This document shows positions 25,794 to 39,400 of a DNA stretch of 64,000 nucleotides, in pieces (within the stretch, counting starts at the first letter, position 1; each line of letters begins with the position of its first letter). Under the pieces are notes generated by a model, which searched no databases, was not told the DNA's origin, and was given only the letters and a program-made list of their open reading frames with translations. The DNA is from Litomosoides sigmodontis (taxonomy: Eukaryota; Nematoda; Chromadorea; Rhabditida; Onchocercidae): positions 10,141,652-10,205,651 of the forward strand of contig OY718805.1 in NCBI GenBank assembly GCA_963070105.1, written 5' to 3'. Position numbers and translations under genes: made by a program.

Positions 25794-27895
25794 ATGAAAT
25801 ATTATTTCGCAGTGATACTTTTCAAACTATTCCTTTTAACTGCACAACGACGAATCATTAATTCTAATAGGTTTGGTCGTAAGTTTCATTCTTCTGTTAT
25901 TTATTTGTTCGTTTGCTTTGTTAACAAATTTTGAATAATTCAAATTACACCTTGCAAATTAACTGCTAAAAGCAGAAGCGCATAAGAAGGGGGGAGAGAG
26001 AGAGAGAGAAAGAAAGGACAGAAGAACGAGAAAGAATTCTATATATAAGAGATATTTTAATATTCAAATTTACTGTTTAATATATGTTTTTAGCACTTAA
26101 TGTTGTGTGTATGAGGTAAAAATTCTAAATGAAATGAAATTTAATTTACAACTCGATATTAAATTTTCCCATAATTTCTATAATTTTTGAAGGGGTAAAA
26201 ATGTGATAGGGAGGTAGGAAAGAAGTAAAAGTAATTGAAAGAGGGAAAGCAATAAGATTGTATCTATTGAATGTCTCCGGTTTTTCTTTTAAAGTGTGAA
26301 CTGATTATAATTAATTATGCCTGGTAATTATTATCGTCCTACAACATCACAGCTACTTAGTGCGATTAAGATATTTATCGATCAGAGAGAGAAAATGGAA
26401 GAAATGAGAAATCTAATTTTTGCTCTGAAAAATTAACAAACGTTTGCAATAGCGATGGGGGAGAGCTAGGGAACAAGAAGGAAAAAAATTGTTTAAAAGC
26501 ATCGGGAATTATTTTACAATAGCAAAATAACAAATTTTTGCTAATAAAAGTGGGCAAGAAAATGATGTCATGCAGAATTTACGAAAATTACAATAATTTC
26601 ATACATCAAAATTTTAAAATTTTTAACTTCTGCAAAAAGGGAAGGGAAAGAAGACATGTGCAATTATATAGAGTAGTTTTGAATTTGGAAATTGCAGTAA
26701 CAAATGCAGAAACGGACGTTGTTGCATAAAACGTTTCCGTATGAAACACGTTTTCAAAAAGTGATGTGACAGGAATATATTTTCTAGTTTAGAACGTTTC
26801 GTCTTACAACACAATGTGCATAATACAGTGTGTTCTGTAAAGTAATATCATTATTTCATGCATGATGTCTTTGTTAGATTAGACTATGAATACGAATCAG
26901 GAACTGGAAATGCAAATCAGAAGGGAAGGGAAATTCAACCGCACCAACACTAAAGTAGTTTTTTTGCAAAGCAAATGTGCGGTAGAACAGTATATACTAC
27001 AGCATGTACTGTTCTACAGTGACATTTTACGTGAGAGCTTTTTATGTCTCATCTAAGTGAGCAAATCATTAGCATACTGGTCATTGATTGCAAGTGATTA
27101 GTGGCTAAATTAATAGAACTGAACAAAACAATCTATTAAAATGTAGTTCTAAATTAATTAATAGATTGAGGTGGTTTATTTCTCTAACAAATTCTGACAT
27201 ACGTAGTATATTTTGACTATTTCTAGCGTCTTAGCAAAATCAGAGATATAGAATGTCTGTATGTTTGCAAAATATCTGAAGTGCAATAAATTAAGATTTA
27301 ACAAATAAAATAATCCATTGAGCAAAAAAAAAAACAATTTTACTTAAAATACTCGAGCGATTAAAACTTTTCGGTTGTACGATATATATATCGATTGATT
27401 GTGACTATCTGAAATTTTTGAAGTGGAATTTTACAAATTCAGCCATTAGATTATATTGCAACATTATGAAAGAAGCATAGTTGACATTTCAGTATGTCAC
27501 ACGGAATGCGTAGAACGTTACGATTCCGTTGCTGTACGAGTACGGATCAAGCACAATGTAATATCAGTTGGATTTTGTTTCAATCACACTAACGGCGACG
27601 GCACGTCACGCATTATACCGTACGCCTGTCATAGAAAGACTGGCATCTGGAAATATGACATTGAGTTATGCTTTTATGCATTTCAAAAATTTTCCCTTCC
27701 AACTTTCATTAGAGTAATGATAATCTTTCAACCGTCGCTATACCTGTCGATGAATTGGTATGAAATTAACGATTGTGAATTATACGTTTGCAGGATGAAG
27801 AAGGAGTGGTAGACTTCAAAGTGCCGTGTCCCAAAACCCCACACTACGCACGTAAAAAGCTGAAAAAGTGTCCTCCCGTAGAATATCGCAGTTAA
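25794..27895 (+). CDS. Small secreted cysteine-containing protein, family unknown
   Basis: Three exons in phase, 25794-25878, 27493-27713 and 27794-27895, give 135 residues. Exon 1 is a signal peptide (MKYYFAVILFKLFLLTA followed by QRR). Exon 2 has cysteines in the pattern LCHTECVERYDSVAVRVR, GFCFNHTNGDG with an N-glycosylation sequon (NHT), and PYACHRKTG; exon 3 has VPCPKTPHYARKKLKKCPP and ends EYRS. Even cysteine spacing in a signal-bearing protein suggests a disulphide-bonded extracellular or secreted product. The first intron is 1.6 kb and could hide another exon, and the exon-2 donor at 27714 (GTAATG) is chosen on phase. I do not recognise the family; nematode-restricted is a guess. Confidence 0.65.
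26982..27017. repeat. Inverted repeat, 11-bp arms, in the secreted-protein intron
   Basis: GTAGAACAGTA at 26982-26992 pairs with TACTGTTCTAC at 27007-27017 around a 14-nt loop. It lies inside the 1.6-kb first intron of the small secreted protein gene. Confidence 0.8.
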
Positions 27896-30495
27896 AATCC
27901 TCAGGTTTACTAATTTATTATTGCATAATCGTCGAATGAATGTTACTTACCGCATGAAAGTACTACGAATGATAAGAATGAATTTTTGGGAACTTCTAAA
28001 GATATGTGGAAAAGTCAAATAAAATCGGAAAACATCGAAACTCCCGATTTTTTCCTTCATAATTAAGTGCCAAACTCGCTTGAAATTTAATTCAAAATTT
28101 CATCTCTAAGTAACCAAATAATCCATATGTAGCGAAAAATAAATGAATTGATAGTGTTAATGCGGTAATGTTTCAAATTCAAAATCTAATAAAAAGTCGG
28201 AAATTATTTTTCAAGCAATATTTTAGGATTTAATTAGAAGTATGATGAACCATGAATTAATATTTCTGTTCATTTTACCCTTTTCTTCCTGTATGACTTA
28301 CCTATAGATTCAAGGATCTAAATTTTACGAAAATTTTGAAAAATATAAAAAAGCAATTATTAAGAAGGTAATTCTATCATCTGTACTATTTTCGTCATTT
28401 CAGGAAGCTCTGTGGCAATGATTAAAGAACAAAAATGCACCCGCAACTTGAAAATATTAAAATTGAAACAAAGTGGCACAGATCGCTTAATCATTGTACT
28501 TATAGTTGCATTAGTAGTTTGTATGCCACAGCAGACAATTGAGGGGATTTGCAAATGTTGAAATTTGAACAATAAATATTCCCATTATTATTGTTTGCTG
28601 TTCTTCGAAGGGCAAATTTTGAAGTTTGAAGGGGCGAATGAAAATAGTTAAAGAAAGTAATGGATGAGGAAAATCTCACCCATACCATTTCATTCAAAAT
28701 AGGTGCAATTTTTCAAAATTCATTTATCTCCCTCTATTTAAACAATGTTTCCGATGTGCCAAGCACTGTAGTGATGTTGCGCAACTTATTGATTGCCTTG
28801 GATATTTTTCCATTTCACTTTCTTCACATTCCCTCCGCTCAGTCATAATCGGAAGAAATGCTAATTCCATCCGAAAATTCTCCTCTGACGAGAATAGAAT
28901 GGGAATTTATGCTTCATCTATCCTCATGCTCCTACTCGTCGTCAACAAAACAGCTCATGTCACTTGCTGGGCCTAAGGGAGGAAATTTCAATTTCATTTT
29001 GCAATGGCTTTTGATGATGTGAATTGTTTCCAATGCAAACGATGCAAGAACATCGTCTATCAGCTGCCCTCTCAAATACATATTTTTATAACTAACTATT
29101 CGATAAATTTCCTCCTTTTCTTTTCCATTATTTTCTCCAATTTTACACTCTGTCTCAGTAAGGCTTTCCTCACTTACGACTCTTTAGCATTTGTAACCAG
29201 GAAGATGAATTTCATTCTTCCGTTCGGTAATAAATCAAATTTTAATATGGAAATTTTTCACATCAATGAATAACATAATTCATCCGATGCTTGACGAAAG
29301 ATTATGTTGCATTGCTACGAACAATTAGCTGACATTATTAGCATGCCGAAAAATTGTTTGATAATTTGAAGTAAAGCAGAAGGAATGGAACTTCCTCAAT
29401 TAAATTCCAGAATTCTTCAATCACTGTAATTTTAGTGTTTCGGAAATTTAAATTCTACAAAATCTTATCAATAAAAATTTCCCGGAATATTCTAGCTAAT
29501 TCATGTAGCACTTTTGTCAGACATAAATATAGTTTTTTGATTTCATGCATTTTAAATCAAAATTTCGTTTTTATCACAAGTGTTATTGAACTAAAAGGTT
29601 ACAATCGCTGGATGAAAAAGAAAGAGAAACAAAGAATTGACAATTTTTAAATATTCAGAAATGGTGGAAAAAGCAATAAATCATTTTTGTTGAATGTGAA
29701 GCATTTTGATGGATGCAAAGGAAAGTTGATAATGGCAGGTTGTTGTGGTGTAGCAAGAAGCAAACAGCAATCATCAATTCCTTCCTCAATGGATATGTAA
29801 TCCGATCATTTCATTTCAAAGACTCTTCAACTTTCAGACTAGTTGCTCAGATATGCAAAAGTAGTATTTAAAGTTTTAGGAGTGGTAGTGAAGTTACAGT
29901 TGTCAATAATAGCTGATGTTTTAAAATTTTCAATTAATTAAATTTCCTGAAACATGTACTTTGCACTTATCCGCTTGTTTATTTCCACACTTATTTGATC
30001 TATTTTAGTTTCCCTTTTTAACTCAATAACTTGCTTTTTTACGTTTCATTAAAAAAGAAAAAATATTATTCATCGGAATTGTGGAGAACTAATGCTTATA
30101 GCAGTAGTGATGATGATGACTTCCGTGAAATCTCGTAATAGCGCAAAATTTTAGCTAGTTTTAATTATTACCTTATGTTTAAATTTCTTTATTAGTTAAA
30201 TGCTTTCAGCGGTTGACTGGAACACTTAATTTTTGTTTTCGTATTTTTTTAGTTTGAAATGTTAAAGTGATTTTCATCAAAGTTATTTGCATAATTAAAT
30301 GAACCATTTCCACTGATCACCCCGTTTATTATCGCTAGAATCCTAGGAGAGGAATTTACTGCTTTATTGGGTAAAGAAGCATTTAGCTTTTTCAAAAATT
30401 TTAACAAATTCTTTCGCTCATCTCTTCCCTCCTTTTTTTTCTTTTTTTTTGTTCTTTTTTTTTTGACAAAACAATTAACAAATCGGCGGAATACA
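27896..30495. other. Intergenic region, 2.6 kb
   Basis: No gene could be supported. Several 60-90-codon ORFs here are hydrophobic or Lys/Asn/Phe-rich translations of AT-rich DNA without splice partners. T-runs at 30429-30466 precede the TMEM86-like start. Confidence 0.55.
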
Positions 30496-32155
30496 ATGAA
30501 TGCTTCTCTCCTCGCACTTCCATATTTCGCATTGGTTTTCATATTCTATCATCAATCAAACGGTTTCATTCCAAGTTGCGATAACTTATATGAATATTGG
30601 TAAGTTAGTAATCTTTTCTTATCCGTCATTGTTTATCATCAGATGTGATCGTTGTGATGTATGAAATTTATCACAATCATATGATGCTGGCATTGAAGCA
30701 TTGAATTGGCAATCTCATCTCACTGCACTTTAAAATGACTATTTTACAATGAAACAAGGAACGTTTAAACTCTCTTAATTTCTAAAATTCACAGTAAGGG
30801 AAGCAAATCATTAGCGATTGTTGTGTTTGAGGAAGGAAAAGAAGAGAATAGGTAAGTACAAGAAATTGAATTTTCAGGAAAACATTGCCAGTTCTAATTT
30901 TAAGCATCCTCTACTACGCTGTCGGTTCGAGCTTCAGCAATCGCCAACGCACCTATGCTTCCCTTGGACTGTTAGCCGGCGCTATCGGAGATTACATGAT
31001 TGCACGACCCAACGATGGCCTTATCCTTGGAGCAGTTTGTTTTGCTATTGGCCATATCTTTTATTTGGTACCTTTCACTCAACTAACTATCGCTGTAATC
31101 AATGAATTTAAGCCATTGCTTTCAATGTGCAAATCTTTGCACTAAAAAACCGAGGGAAAAGTGAAAGAGAAGTCGCCGCCTTTTTCTGAAAAAATTTGAT
31201 ATTTTACGTTTTCTGGTAGTAGGCATGTAGTATTCCTTCCATTAAGACATAATTGCACATTTGAAGTAATTTTCGACGAGACAAACCTTCCTCATTGTTT
31301 TCCTCGTTCTTTGAAAATTATCACTGAAATAACAAAAGTTGTTGATTTATCATGCTCTCGTATCACTGATAGTAGTCATACTTCTCTTTCTCTCTCTCTC
31401 TCTCAATTAAAATTCACACTTGAATTTTTCATTTTAACGGAAGAGTTGCATATTAATTTTGTCAATTTCAGTTCACATTTACCCACTGTATTGGTAATGT
31501 CTGCATACCATTATTATTTATCACAATACTGATAAGCTCAGTGATATTTTATGCAACACTGACATTGCTACTAATCGTTCATCCGATTGCGTCAGCAATT
31601 ATGATCATTTATTCATTCCTCTTGTCGACGTGCGTCGTATTCAGCGGCTCCCTGTACATCCACGGCGGTCCATCTGATCATCCACGACAATTTGTTAGTC
31701 TCACGCACTTCAATTCTTTTTACCAAACAAAAAATTACTGAGTAACAATTTCAGTTCACTCCTTCACCTATGAAGATGTGTTGTATGTTAATGAGTAGTA
31801 ATACTCCTTTTAAACGAAAAATTCACCTTTCGCTTTCTTTTGAACCCATCGAGGATTTATTTATTGAAAAATAAAATGCCATTTATTGCCACTTATGCTA
31901 GTTAGTGAGTGCTTTTGCTTTCAGAACAATCTGCTTCGATTTCTCGGTTTCGTACTCTTTTATTTGTCCGACAGCACATTAATTATTCACCATGTTGGAA
32001 TTGCTGTGCCAGTTGCTGAGAAATTAATCTTATCAACTTACTTCATCGCACAATATCTCATTTTATGTGGTTCATCATTGTCACTATCATCGTCATCGAC
32101 GTCACTGTCACCACCGCCGTCGTCTTCTCAAGTACAACGAAAATGTTGTAAATGA
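30496..32155 (+). CDS. TMEM86: TMEM86/YhhN-family membrane protein, lysoplasmalogenase-like
   Basis: Exons 30496-30599, 30878-31067, 31472-31693 and 31925-32155 give 248 residues, typical for the family. Multiple hydrophobic helices cover most of the length. Family-like blocks are KTLPVLILSILYYA near the N-terminus, GLLAGAIGDYMIA and LILGAVCFAIGHIFYL in exon 2, and RFLGFVLFYLSDSTLI and AEKLILSTYFIAQYLI in exon 4, with the conserved Asp residues of GDYM and LSDS. TMEM86 enzymes hydrolyse the vinyl-ether bond of lysoplasmalogens (lyso-plasmenyl lipids) in the ER membrane. The C-terminus departs from the family with a serine/proline-rich tail (SLSLSSSSTSLSPPPSSS) ending in QVQRKCCK. Reading through the exon-2 donor would give a truncated isoform ending at 31145. 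Confidence 0.88.
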
Positions 32156-33464
32156 AGTTTTTATTGAAATCACACGAATGGATATTTACGAGAATTAGGA
32201 ATAAGCTTTAGTTAAACAGTTCTTTCATACCTTCATTGGCTGAATGAATTAATGCCTTCAGAATTCATTAATTGATTAATTACTTGCCGATTGTTTGCTT
32301 AATCGATTAATTAATTAATTAATTAATTACATTACCATTAATTATTAGGAAGTCGTTGAGTGGAGGGGAAAATTTCTGATATCAGTGCTTTTGAATGAAT
32401 ACCTCCTCATTTATCGCAGTGTATTGGGAAGGAAAGATGTTCCTTTATGTTTAACGTCCTTTTTTTCAACAGCACTTTATTATAACACATGAAAGTGAAT
32501 AATAAAGGGAAAAGAAGCGAACTTGTTGTTTGGAAATTAATTTAATTCAATGATTTCAAAATAAATGCACTAAAAAGATTTCAAATATTGCTGTGATTGA
32601 TATTAGTAGGAAAATTTCAATTTTATGGAAACATTTTACATGAAACGATCAGTCACTGATCAAGTCATATAGCAAATCAAATAAAATCTTTAAAAATTAA
32701 CTAAAAACTTTAAATTGCTGTTTACTGTTGCCTTTCTCCTCCAGGTATCATCTGAATAACGAAGTGTTAATGGGAATATTTGTTGTGAACAAGCAATACA
32801 GGCTAATATTAATGGCTTAAAATCTCCACCTCTCACTTACCTGCCAGTTTCTGCTGCGGGAAACTTTAAAATTTACCGAGTAATCCCGGTCCTAAGCACA
32901 TGAATTGTCTGAAAGGTTTATTTCCAGCCACTTCAATCACTAAAATTTAGTTTTAAAGAACGATAACTAACATTTCTAAGTAAAACATAAGGCTATGTAC
33001 TAAAGATTAGTAAAAGGTGTGAGAAGCGTGAAGCGGGGAGAAAGTGAAAGCCAAGGGAAAGTACAAAGTTCAACAAGTACAAGAATTTAAAAAAACAAAG
33101 ACAAAAACCTACAATTTTTAATTTTTTTTTGAAATTCAAACCAAACATCCCTTAAAGACAAGAAGAATGAAGGATTTAATTAAAATTTTTTTCCGAAAGA
33201 AAGTTTTTTTGGAAATAAATTCTTAATTATTAAAAAATACTTTTCAATTTGTTAAATGCTAAATAAACATTGAATGTCATTCGATGTATGTACAATCCAT
33301 TATTTATATATAACAAAATTCATTTAATTTAGTACTCACGCAAGTTTCATGCTATTTTTTCTCAAATTCAATTAATTTTCGAACATATCGTTATAACGTG
33401 AGGAGACTTAACTACTTAATTTAAAATAACATAAAATACAATTTTGATTAATTTAATTTACAAG
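32156..33464. other. Convergent intergenic region
   Basis: Between the 3' ends of the TMEM86-like (+) and JIP-1 (-) genes. It contains an (ATTA)n/AATT-type run at about 32299-32330 and A-rich stretches. No coding feature is seen. Confidence 0.55.
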
Positions 33465-36400
33465 TTATTCGAGATAAATATCTTCCGTTGGATGCGCGAA
33501 AGCCATGTACTCATCATATGAACGCTTGAAGGCTCGTCTGAAATTTGCATCGTTGTATTTAAAAATCAAAACACGTAATTATTTTCATTTTCCTTCGATT
33601 AAATCTTTTTTTGTCGAAGTGTTCAAGAGAAGTGAATGAAACTTTTCAAATGAATTAAATGCAAGAAATTTTGTATTGTCATTTGAATTAAAAAGAGCAA
33701 CTTTGAAAGGGAGAATTGGAGATTTCATTAAAATTTCCAAGCGAGAACAGTAAAAAAAAACGACAAACGACAAAGCCAGCCCATTCCTTTCGCATTTCTC
33801 AACTGGATCCGGTTAAAATTTCCGGTTTTTCTAAAAATGCCACTAATCAACGCATACCCAATTGATTCCACAATTGGTTGCGTTGAAACATTCGATAAGA
33901 AAACATGACATGCAAATCGGGGCAATAAGGGATGTTTCGTTATAAAACCAAAATACCTGAAGAAAATCACTATGAAATATTGTTGTAATGAAAAAGCTGC
34001 TATCATTGCTATCGCTATTATTACTGTTAGTTTTATTATTAGTAATTAATTGATTATTATTATTATAAGATCGAAATATCGGAGGAACGAATAAAGCGTT
34101 GTGTCGAAATGGATTTTCAATGTATCACAAAATACTATTTTAGGTGTTAAGAAAGCTCCGACCTAAGTTGCTTCGGATGTGCGCCACAAAAGGAAATATT
34201 TTGCAGGCTATAGAAGAAATCAAACGTTGGACATTGGAAAAACTGAAAATGAAAATTGGAATTATAGGAAAATCAGTAAACGTTTCCTCCTTCGTCACTT
34301 CCGAGGCAAACAAACGAAAATGACTTTTTCTTCCGTAACAAACGCCTATTGCAAATTGGAAATCTCAATTGAAATGTAAAGATATAATAAATATGTTTTA
34401 CTCTGCTGCTGCTTAACCTGTCCGGTAGTTTAATAGTGAATCTGCAAATTCATTGTTTATTTCAGGCTGACATGATAAGAAGTAAAGAAAGAACAAAAAA
34501 TTTCGAAATGAAAATATCAGATGAAATGAAAGCGTTGAACGTCAAGTAATTCCACTATTCAATTTTAGCGTCGATTTTTCATCCAAACGAATTTTATCCA
34601 AAAATTTTGTTAAATGACATAATGGAATTACGGAAGAGAAGAAAGAAGGGAAAAATTATAAACTTAATGTGAAATAAAATTTAAACGTTGCATGCGAGGA
34701 GTAATAAATTCATTCATTTTCCAACTTAATTAAGTAAAACCAGAGTTATAGAATCACTTAACTCACGTTGTTCAATTTCAAAATTTGATCTCACCTTATT
34801 ATTAAGCAACGACTATTCCCATCTATTAATTGCCTTCTTATTTTTCATAGATACAGCGATTTTACGGCAATTTCAATTTAGTAACTTACATTCTTACGTC
34901 GTTTATCGATGATATGTATGCCACGAAATGACACTTCCATCAGCACAGTCTGTGGTACTATTATTTCTTCCCTATTTTGATAGACACTAAGTACCTGAAT
35001 TCATTAAATTTCCACTTCGAATTACAAATTACACTCATTCGTTATATTTAAGTTATAGTTCTCTAATAGCAGCAATATCATTCACTGTAGTTACTACTAA
35101 CGAAATTAATATTATCAAAGTTAAAGTAAGAGTTAATGAGGGAGCGCCTAAAATTTCTTTCAAAAGAACTAAAATATTAATCAAATTAATTACATTTATT
35201 TAAAAACATTTTAAAAGAGCTAAAAATTAGGAAAAAAGCAAAAGTTAAAAGCAAGTTAAAGTTAAAAGCTTCATGAGAAATGAAGTGAAAAAATTGTTAT
35301 AATTTTGTAAAAGAATATGCCTACGACAGAGAAAAGGAGATGAATAAATTTAAATATTTCTTGTGGAAATTCACACTAATTTATTCTATGGAAAAAAACC
35401 GACGACCTTATTCATGGCCTGTACGAGCACGTCATTTCCCTTGTGATGCGCAACTTCAATTGATGCTAACATTGTCAAATAAAACGTGTCACGTTCATTC
35501 ATCGTTGTTTCTATAATTACGTATTTTACTGTAATTCGATTTCCTGCTTTACCTTAATTGATACACAATCGATCAATGTTACCTCCAATCGATCTTCGAA
35601 ATCCAACCGAACTAACTGACAAGTACACGTGTACCAGTAATGGGTCGTTACCTGACTTATCGAGCTCACTTACGTGATTGAGAAAACCTATTATCCATCC
35701 TAATTACTTATATAATTTGAACACTTGCAGAACCAATCACATACGTGGTTGAACACTTATTAAAACTGATTACTTATATGACGGATTATCAATACAATTA
35801 AGGAGGCATCTTTAAAATTGGAATTGAAAATGCAACAAGAAAGAATACACGTGAGCATGATAAGTGCCCTAGCGTAGTGTTAGTAAACGAACGTAACTTA
35901 CGATTCACATTGCTGGGCAAGGCTCCCATGCAAATTTCTTCGACCAAATCGATTTCACAAACATGCGCTGATGGAAATATGCCTGGTTGATTAGTTCGTA
36001 AATTTATTCCTGAAATTTACGTTCCATCAATTTCCATTTCCCAATTTCTTCATTTACTATTTATTTGTTCAATCTAATTTATGCTGTCAAATTTAGCATG
36101 TTAAATTGCTTTTATATATAGCGGAATAGTAATCTTCGACATATTTCCTACCATTTTTGGCAATTACTTTAATTTTCAAAATTTTTCATTTCATTATTTA
36201 GACTTTGCAAATAGCAACTTGCCGTAGCACCAATGGTCTTCGCATTCTCGATCCACGTGAACTGCATCTCCAATTTCCAGAAGTACTTCGTCATCGTGTC
36301 GTGGAATAAAGGAAGAGTGTACGCGATGTGTCGGATTGAACTGCTCCGAACCGGTGCAGCAACTCGACACACCTGACGAATCATCCTGTCCAAATTGCAG

Positions 36401-39400
36401 CGGCACTAAAAGGTAAGTTACTATGCAAATACTTTCATCGTCTCAACTTATCCTAGAGCTTTATAAAATCAATACCGCATGTATTTCATTTACAGTATAA
36501 TTATGAAAGGTAAGTTACTTTTTCTGGAAGAGAGTTGATTACCACTAAGATTATTATCTTCGTAGTAGCCATCCTCAGAGAATAATGCCGAACGATCCAT
36601 CATTGAATCTGTACCAAAGCAAATCCTAAAATATCATAAAATTTTTACTTAAATTTCATTTCGTGATTTTTATAAATAATACACTTTCATGGAACAAGTT
36701 ATTTGCTAAAAGTTTGGTTAATTAAATTTGTTTCAGAAATTGTATTCAACGATGAGACCTTGAAATGATCCCATTCATAAATAGCTAAACGATTCGTAAG
36801 ACAGCAAGTTGTCTGATAAAGCAGAATGATCAATCGATCATCAAACATCTTTAGTTATTGGGAAAACTTCTGATTTTGTTTCAATTTAAAAGTTTGAAAA
36901 TTGAGCTGAGTGATTTCAGGAAGTCATAAAATCTCCGTTAAAAGTTTTCTTTCAGAACTTACGCCAAAAATGAATTTTTTTATTTAAACTTTCAGCTTTC
37001 CAACGAAATTTTTTTCGCAAAGTTCGTAAACAAAATAATTAGCCTCTGAAAGCTTATACAAAAATAAAGGAGAAAGCAATTAGAATTTACATTGAAGTGA
37101 ACTTTTAAGAACGAACTATTTCATTTCTTTTGATTTCTTAAAATGCTTTCAAATTAAAACATTCAAATGATAATTTATTTGCATGCTTTTAATTAAAACA
37201 AAAATTGTAATTGTTTAAAAATTAAAATACTAAAATTAAAATTCCTTTTCCCTCAAACACATATTTTTCCGTTCTAAATTGAATCCTTATCGTTAATCCC
37301 ATCATTAGCGTTCTTCTCAGAATGTAACGTGACTCGTGTCACTGCACCAATTTCACGTAATGCACTAAATTGCTTTGCGTAAATTTCATGCTTTACCAGA
37401 AAGAATGTCCCAATCTTAATTTAACAGTTGCTGTTTCTAATGTACTGAGCAATATCCGAAATGTGAAGAAATTTTTTCCTTCAATCTTCAATCTTTCATT
37501 AACAATCCGTTTGCACGTGTAATTTTCAGCACTTTCAGTACTTGTGATTTTCAGTATAATTCTCGCCTGCAATCAATCCCTCAGCGTATTCCAGTATTCC
37601 TGCATTCGTTCCCTCACTTATAGAAGAATCCTCCTAAAATCCCTGGCAGAAGCGCACCAACAATCATCCCACACTTTCAGTCTTCTGCCACCTTCTACCT
37701 ACCTGTGGTCTTCCTTAGCGGCTGGTTGAACAGGGCGAGAAACGATTGTTGTCGGTGAAAATAAATTTGTTGACATCGGAGATGTTGCAAGCTTAAACTG
37801 TTCAGGTGGTGAAGCAGACGCGACAGCGGTCGACAGCGTTGTGCAATTAATAGCAGTAGTGGAATTATTATTGCTATTATTATTATTATTATTATCAGTA
37901 TCAGCAGTGGTAGTAGTGGTAGTAGTGGCGGTAGAAGTAGCAGTGACCGTTGTAGGTAGCGGTGGTAGGCAACGATGAACTGATACGGTTGATGAGAGGG
38001 AATGAGTGTGAAATCCACCGGGCAATGCTAGCTCTAAAAAATTCATTGCGTTAAATTTTTGCAGTTAATTTTGTTTAAATTTTAAATGCAGAAATTTCGT
38101 TGTGAATTGCGCACTGGACATAATTGCTGTAATTTTGTTGAACAATGAAAATCGACTGATTTTGTGAACAGGGAGAGGGAAAAGCAGACGACGGATGGGA
38201 GATTTCCGAGTGATTGCCTCCTTGGGTTTCGTTTAATGGTTTTCCTTCCTCATCCACTTTATAAAATAAAGCTTCCGATTAAATTACTTATCATTTAGAG
38301 GTAGGTGGTGCTCAATTACAGTTCATCATTTTTACAATAAGCTAATTTCAGTGTCGTTAATTATAATTTTCGGTTTGCTTAATGAAACTGCGATGAGGTA
38401 GGATAGACAAAAACTTTTAAACTCTAATCTACTTCAAATGAATTATTATTCATTTTAAGAGCAAAGCATGGAAGAAATATTTGCGTACTTCCCATAGCAA
38501 TAAGTACTTGTGAATTTGCATTGTCTTGGAAATTCCCACGCATTATTAGCTTAGAATAGCTCAGACGATAATTATTCATCCCAATGGAAAGTGCTGATAG
38601 TGATAAGTTGATAGCATAGACTCGGCTAACAACAAAGGAGGAGTGATGATGACGATGTTAATGATGTCTGATGCTGACGATGATGATAATGCTAATTATA
38701 GCAGCGATAGCTACCGACAAAAGGGAAATTGGTGATAAGCCGACGAAGATAATAACAGTAACATTGAGACATGACGTGAGAGACGAGGAGGAGGACGGAA
38801 CGGGAGGCGTGTCCAGTTCAGCCGAGTTAAACGGAAAAAGAGGATAGAACGGAAGAAAGGATGAGTTGCACGAGGATGAATGAACGGATTTGTCAACCTG
38901 AAAATAGAAAAAAGGAATGGAATGAAATGGAAGGGAAGACAGTAGTGGGAGGGAGGAAGGACGATGAGACAGACAGACGATCGACCAATCGACAAGAGAT
39001 GCGCGCTGCATTATAGCTACTTTTAGGCTTTTCTCTGAGCATCGATTGTCCACTGGGCCTGGGCTGTGCAAATGGACAAAAGAAGCTATGGAAGAGGAAC
39101 GACTGTCTTTCAATTCCCCCCTCCACCCTCTTTCTCTCCCTCTCTCCCTCTCTTCCAATTCCATGCTATGCAGTTACAAATGAAAAGTCAAATCGATAAG
39201 AATGGAAAACAAAAATTGAAAATTTCACAAACCAGAGCATTAGGAGAATGTAATCAAACTTTTAAATTACTGATAGCATTAAAGCGTGAAAATATTGCAA
39301 GAATTTAATCGATCGTGATAATTTTCATAAATTTAATTCTATCAGTCTCGCCGCAATTTAAAAATTTGAATTTGTGGTAATTCTAGCAATGCAGTAATCT

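Noticed and set aside
27900..30000. Several 60-90-codon ORFs
   Set aside because: Hydrophobic or Lys/Asn-rich background without partners; one (29004-29273) has a Cys-x2-Cys pair but nothing else of a zinc domain.
38075..38257. Minus-strand ORF starting [14 protein letters not shown] as a JIP-1 exon
   Set aside because: Looks protein-like and follows an AAAG, but including it breaks the phase between exons 11 and 12.
38658..39164. 168-codon minus-strand ORF and overlapping ORFs
   Set aside because: Lies in the JIP-1 intron 38034-39809, is Ser/Arg/Phe-rich from GA/CT tracts, and the flanking exons already join in phase (39810 to 38033).
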